64,000 nucleotides of DNA from Pseudomonas nitroreducens (GTDB taxonomy: Bacteria > Pseudomonadota > Gammaproteobacteria > Pseudomonadales > Pseudomonadaceae): contig NZ_JALJXP010000017.1 in the NCBI RefSeq assembly GCF_024170165.1, positions 85,352 through 149,351 of the forward strand, written 5' to 3'. The notes beneath the pieces are model-generated. The model ran no database searches and was not told the origin of the DNA. It worked only from the letters and a program-made list of their open reading frames with translations. The translations under genes and the position numbers were made by a program. Below are positions 60,276 through 64,000 of this stretch, piece by piece; within the stretch, counting starts at the first letter, position 1, and each line of letters begins with the position of its first letter.

Positions 60276-61223
60276 TCAGACGGGCAGCCGCGTGCGGTGT
60301 TCGAGCATCATCCGCTCGTGCTCTTCGAGCATGCCGGGCACGCAGTCGCGGAGGAACTCCACCCAGGTGCGGATTTTCGCGTCGAGGTACTGGCGCGACG
60401 GATACAGCGCATAGACGTTGAGGTGGAACAGGCTGTAGTCGGGCAGCACGCGCACCAGGCTGCCGTCCTTCAAACCCTGCACGGCTGAGTAGACCGGCAG
60501 CGCACCGATGCCCATGCCGGCACGCACCGCCTCGGTCATGGCGTCGGCGGTGTTGACCTGGAAATGGGTCTGGTTGATGCCGACCATTTCCTGGCCATCG
60601 GGGCCGTCGAACAGCCACTTGTCCAGCGACATCACCGAGTTCACCAGGCGCAGGCAACGGTGATCGGTCAGCTCGCCGAGCTGCTTCGGCAGGCCGTGCC
60701 GCGCCACGTAGTCGGGCGATGCGCAGAGCACGCTGTAGGTCTTGCCGATGCGCTTGGAGACGAAGCCAGAATCGGGCAGCTCCTGGGCGATGACCACGGA
60801 GATGTCGTAGCCCTCGTCGAGGATGTCGGTGATGCGGTTGGCCAGGGTCAGGTCGAAGGTGACCTCCGGGTAGATCTCGCAGTACTGCGAGATCGCGCGA
60901 ATCAGGTAGTGCTGACCGATACCGGTCATGGCATGCACCTTCACCTTGCCATGGGGCCGGGCGTGGGCGTCGCCGGCCTCGGCTTCGGCTTCCTCGATGT
61001 AGCCGAGGATCTGCTGGCAGCGCTGCAGGTAGCGCTGGCCGGCTTCGGTGAGGGCGATGCGGCGGGTGGTGCGGTGCAGCAGGCGGGTGCGCAGGTGCGC
61101 TTCGAGCTTGGCCACCGTCCGCGAGACGTAGGCAGTGGTGAGGTCCATGCGCTGGGCGGCGGCGGTGAAGCTGCCGGTCTCGGCGACACAGACGAAGGCA
61201 CGCATGTTGTGCAGCAGGTCCAT
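60276..61223 (-). CDS. LysR-family transcriptional regulator
   Basis: I choose the second of two adjacent ATGs (MDLLHNMRAFVCVAETGSFT), five bases after GGAG; 315 residues. The N-terminal HTH is AAAQRMDLTTAYVSRTVAKL. The effector domain contains DISVVIAQELPDSGFVSKRI and HFQVNTADAMTEAVRAGMGI, like the AaeR/DmlR branch. It is divergent from a FUSC/AaeB-type pump with a T-N11-A palindrome in the spacer, so that pump is its likeliest target. dctP lies downstream on the same strand. Confidence 0.92.
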   Translation of the reverse strand: MDLLHNMRAFVCVAETGSFTAAAQRMDLTTAYVSRTVAKLEAHLRTRLLHRTTRRIALTEAGQRYLQRCQQILGYIEEAEAEAGDAHARPHGKVKVHAMTGIGQHYLIRAISQYCEIYPEVTFDLTLANRITDILDEGYDISVVIAQELPDSGFVSKRIGKTYSVLCASPDYVARHGLPKQLGELTDHRCLRLVNSVMSLDKWLFDGPDGQEMVGINQTHFQVNTADAMTEAVRAGMGIGALPVYSAVQGLKDGSLVRVLPDYSLFHLNVYALYPSRQYLDAKIRTWVEFLRDCVPGMLEEHERMMLEHRTRLPV

Positions 61224-61345
61224 CATTTCTCCAGAAGAGCCTGTCCACGCCACGGTGGGCGGCCTCTGCAACGGCGCTCGGGCGAGCAACGCCTTGTTAC
61301 AGACTCATGACAGGCGGCGAATTGTCGCATACCTGTCGCGACGGG

Positions 61346-61372
61346 ATTATTGTCCTTTCAGGCAACAATAAT
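61346..61372. promoter_or_regulatory. Candidate LysR operator between LysR gene and FUSC pump
   Basis: ATTATTGT and ACAATAAT arms are separated by exactly 11 bases, a textbook T-N11-A LysR box with 8-bp perfect arms. It is A/T-rich in an otherwise GC-rich spacer (61224-61577). The rest of that 354-base spacer shows no gene. Confidence 0.65.
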
Positions 61373-61577
61373 TCATCCAACCGTCAGCTTATCCTGCCCC
61401 CCGGCGCACTTCTAGAATCGCCCTCCCCAACGCGGCCCGCCGCGACACCCCAGGATTCGCACCCGTGCTCCGCCTTTCGTGCAACGTGCTGCCACCCCTT
61501 CGCTCCGCCTGCCAATTACAGGGTTATCAAGACCCGGCCCAGTACGACCACCGCCTCCGCCTGCCGAGATAAGCCCG

Positions 61578-63725
61578 ATGAGCAGTCTGTCCGTGCGCCT
61601 GCCCAAGGCCGCCGCGGTGCGCTTCGCCCTGTCCGACTGGGCGCACACCGACGGCGTCACCTGGATGTTCATCCTCAAGACGCTGATCACCGCCTTCACG
61701 GCATTGTGGCTGGCCTACCGCCTGGAGCTGCCGCAGCCCAACACGGTGCTGGTGAGCGCCTTCATCGTGCTGCAGCCACAGAGTGGCCAGGTGCTGGCGA
61801 AGAGTTTCTACCGCATCCTCGGCACGCTGGCCGGGCTCACGGTGATGGTCACCTTCATCGCCCTGTTCGCCCAGGAGCGTGTGCTGTTCCTGCTCTGCGT
61901 GGCGATCTGGGTCGGCCTGTGCACCGCGGGCGCGGCGCGCTACCGCGACTTCCGCGCCTACGCCTGCCTGCTCGCCGGCTACACCGCAGTGATGATCGGC
62001 ATCCCCGCCACCCTGCACCCCGAAGGCGCCTTCATGCAGGCGCTGTGGCGGGTGATCGAGATCACCCTGGGGATTCTCTGCACCGGTGTGGTCAGTGCAG
62101 TGGTCCTGCCGCAGACCAGCACTGCCGCCCTGCGCAACGCGCTGAACACCCGCTTCGGCGACTTCGCCGGCCTCGCCAGCGCCGGCCTCAGCGGCACGCT
62201 GGAGCGCGAGCGCTTCGAGCAGGCCAGCGCGCGCATCGCCGCCGAGGTGGTCGGGCTGGAAAGCCTGCGCAACGTCACCGCCTTCGAAGACCCGCACATG
62301 CGCCTGCGCAGCGGCCGCCTGGCGCGCCTGAACAGCGAGTTCATGCAACTGACCACGCGTTTCCACGCGCTACAGCGCCTGCTCGACCGGCTGCGCGAAC
62401 GCCAGGCCAGCAACGTGCTGGAAGTGCTGATGCCGTGCCTGATCGACGTCAGCGAACTGCTTGCCAGCTGGCACGGCCGGCCGCTCAGCGAGGCGGATGC
62501 CGAGCGCCTCAGCGTGCAGCTGGAACTGTGCAAGCACCACCTGATGCCGCGCATTCGCGAAGCCCGCGCCAGCCTCGGCCACACCTGCCCGCGGGAAGCC
62601 GACCAGCTGGATTTCGAGACCGCCGCCGAATTGCTCTACCGCTTCGCCGACGATATGCACAACTACGCCCAGACCCACGCTTCGCTGGCCGCGCACAAGC
62701 ACGAGCGCGAGCAGTGGAAGGAGCGCTTCACGCCCAAGGCCAATGCTCTCGCCGCTGCTGTCGCGGGGTTCCGTTGTGCGCTGCTGGTGATAGTTGGCGG
62801 GGTGTTCTGGATCGAGACCTCCTGGCTCAGCGGCGCCACCTTCGCGCTGACCTCGGTGCTGATTGCCGCACTTTCCTCCGCCTCGCCCAATCCCAAGCGC
62901 CTGTCGCTGCAACTGACCCTCGGCACGCTGCTCGGTGCCACGCTCGGCTTCATCCTGACCTTCCGAGTGCTGCCGCACATCGACGGCTTCCCGCTGCTGT
63001 GCTTCGTGCTCTCGCCGGTGTTCGCCCTCGGCGCCTTCCTGATCACCCGACCCAGGTGGAGCGGCTACGGCGTCGGCCTGCTGGTGTGGTTCTGCATCGC
63101 CTCGCTGCCGGCCAACCTGGCGCGCTACGACGCCTACACCTTCATCAACGAATACCTGGCGATGCTGCTGTCGATGGGCATGGCGGTGGTCGCGGCGATC
63201 GTCATCCTGCCACCGAACCGGCCGTGGCTGTGGGAGCGCCTGGAGGCCGAGCTGCGCCTGCGCGTGGTGCGGGTGATCAGCGATCCGCTGAAGGGCCTGT
63301 CGTCGAACTTCGAGAGTGGCACCCGCGACCTGCTGAACCAGGCCTATGGGTTATCCACAGGCCGCCCGGACGTGCAGCGACGCCTGCTGCGCTGGACTTT
63401 CCAGGTGCAGGAGATCGGCCTGTCGATCATCGAACTGCGCCGCGAGCAGGCCGCCCTGCCAAAAGAGCCCTGGTACGCCGAGCGCATGCCCTGGCGCCGG
63501 GCGATCCGCGCGCTGGGCCGGGCGCTGATCCGCCTGTTCATCCAGCCCAGCGAGAGCAACCGCCAGCGCGCCCTGGCAGCGGTGGAGCACGCCATCCACG
63601 CCACGCGCACCACGGATGATCGCCGCCCGCCGCACTTCGATTCTTCGCCCCTGCGCCGGGTGTGCAGCTACCTGCACTTCATCCGCACTTCGCTGCTCGA
63701 TCCGCAGTCGCCGCTGCGCGATTGA
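61578..63725 (+). CDS. FUSC/AaeB-family membrane protein, putative aromatic-acid efflux pump
   Basis: The start at MSSLSVRLPKAAAVRFALSD gives 715 residues. Two sets of about six membrane helices (~30-180, TVLVSAFIVLQPQSGQVLAK; ~390-540, GATFALTSVLIAALSSASPN) flank a soluble helical domain (~180-385), and a cytosolic C-terminal domain follows. This is the AaeB/FUSC layout. AaeB exports hydroxybenzoates in E. coli with the periplasmic adaptor AaeA; no aaeA or aaeX is adjacent here. Substrate unknown. Confidence 0.88.
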   Translation: MSSLSVRLPKAAAVRFALSDWAHTDGVTWMFILKTLITAFTALWLAYRLELPQPNTVLVSAFIVLQPQSGQVLAKSFYRILGTLAGLTVMVTFIALFAQERVLFLLCVAIWVGLCTAGAARYRDFRAYACLLAGYTAVMIGIPATLHPEGAFMQALWRVIEITLGILCTGVVSAVVLPQTSTAALRNALNTRFGDFAGLASAGLSGTLERERFEQASARIAAEVVGLESLRNVTAFEDPHMRLRSGRLARLNSEFMQLTTRFHALQRLLDRLRERQASNVLEVLMPCLIDVSELLASWHGRPLSEADAERLSVQLELCKHHLMPRIREARASLGHTCPREADQLDFETAAELLYRFADDMHNYAQTHASLAAHKHEREQWKERFTPKANALAAAVAGFRCALLVIVGGVFWIETSWLSGATFALTSVLIAALSSASPNPKRLSLQLTLGTLLGATLGFILTFRVLPHIDGFPLLCFVLSPVFALGAFLITRPRWSGYGVGLLVWFCIASLPANLARYDAYTFINEYLAMLLSMGMAVVAAIVILPPNRPWLWERLEAELRLRVVRVISDPLKGLSSNFESGTRDLLNQAYGLSTGRPDVQRRLLRWTFQVQEIGLSIIELRREQAALPKEPWYAERMPWRRAIRALGRALIRLFIQPSESNRQRALAAVEHAIHATRTTDDRRPPHFDSSPLRRVCSYLHFIRTSLLDPQSPLRD

Positions 63726-63735
63726 CGCCTGCAGA

Positions 63736-63811
63736 TTCGCGAGCAAGCTCGCTCTTACGAAGAACGCTCCAGTGCCTGCCGGAACTGTAGAAGCGAGCTT
63801 GCTCGCGAACC
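63736..63811. repeat. Inverted REP pair after the FUSC gene
   Basis: TTCGCGAGCAAGCTCGCTCT (from 63735) and GTAGAAGCGAGCTTGCTCGC (from 63787) are inverted copies of the same REP core about 30 bases apart. Confidence 0.8.
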
Positions 63812-63869
63812 GCACGGCAAAGCGCCGCCACATTTCGTAGGAGCAACTGCCTTCTTCTGATAGATCGTG

Positions 63870-64000
63870 CCTTGGATTTGCCCTCCCCCCCGGCCGCCCC
63901 CCCAAATGGGATTGGGGGGGGGGGGGGGGCCCGGGGCCGCGATTATGTGAAAAAAAACATAGAGGCGCCGGTGAAAACCGCCGCCCCCGGGCCCAAGCCG
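63870..64000. other. Low-quality sequence at the window end
   Basis: Homopolymer runs (8 C, then a run of about 18 G near 63914-63931, then 8 A) and disorganised short palindromes are unlike the rest of the window. No gene, REP or terminator is recognisable. It probably marks the end of an assembled contig. Confidence 0.7.

Overview
The window is GC-rich chromosomal DNA from a gammaproteobacterium, almost certainly a Pseudomonas of the P. aeruginosa / P. nitroreducens-P. citronellolis neighbourhood. The evidence is the polar-flagellum gene order, an AmrZ with its three known DNA-contact residues, the rsmA-lysC-alaS block, the complete aru/aot arginine cluster and abundant Pseudomonas REP sequences. 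Species assignment is inference; no 16S gene is present.

Region 1 (1-19.8 kb) holds flagellar structural genes on the minus strand: fliS (partial), fliD, flaG and fliC, then flgL-K-J-I-H-G-F and flgE-D-C-B. Between fliC and flgL lies a small flagellin-modification island: a TPR glycosyltransferase, a TPR methyltransferase and a small methyltransferase. Visible promoters are a sigma-28 site for fliC and sigma-54 sites for flgB, flgF and the glycosyltransferase. The flgB and flgF sigma-54 promoters each have an upstream cluster of the hexamer CGGCAA/TTGCCG, a candidate enhancer code.

Region 2 (20.1-29.8 kb) holds a LysR gene divergent from a tightly overlapping operon wecB-nfrB-nfrA-DUF4434, followed by a membrane GGDEF diguanylate cyclase. 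It matches the parts list of the E. coli phage-N4 glycan receptor / Nfr exopolysaccharide system: UDP-GlcNAc epimerase, c-di-GMP-binding MshEN glycosyltransferase, TPR outer-membrane exporter and YbcH-like periplasmic protein. Here a cyclase is encoded beside it.

Region 3 (29.8-35.1 kb) contains tRNA-Arg(CCT), a GNAT gene, an orphan phnN, amrZ, mgtE, a periplasmic DUF4124 protein, two tRNA-Arg(ACG), tRNA-Ser(GCT) and rsmA/csrA.

Region 4 (35.2-53.9 kb) contains lysC, alaS and a threonine aldolase. It is followed by the arginine succinyltransferase pathway (aruC, F, G, D, B, a small His/Cys-tailed protein, aruE), and by argR with the arginine/ornithine ABC transporter (aotJQMOP). ArgR-like TGTCGC-N8-AA sites lie before aruC and aotJ.

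Region 5 (53.9-64 kb) is a 1.25-kb repeat-rich spacer, then acsA, a dctPQM-type TRAP transporter, a LysR regulator and a divergent FUSC/AaeB-type pump. The last ~130 bases look like low-quality contig-end sequence.

Common thread: flagella, exopolysaccharide, AmrZ and RsmA all bear on the motile/sessile switch, and the Nfr locus puts c-di-GMP-controlled polysaccharide synthesis next to the flagellar genes. Two spacers (6.9-7.5 kb and 54.2-54.7 kb) carry diverged copies of one structured repeat whose hairpins show compensatory base changes.
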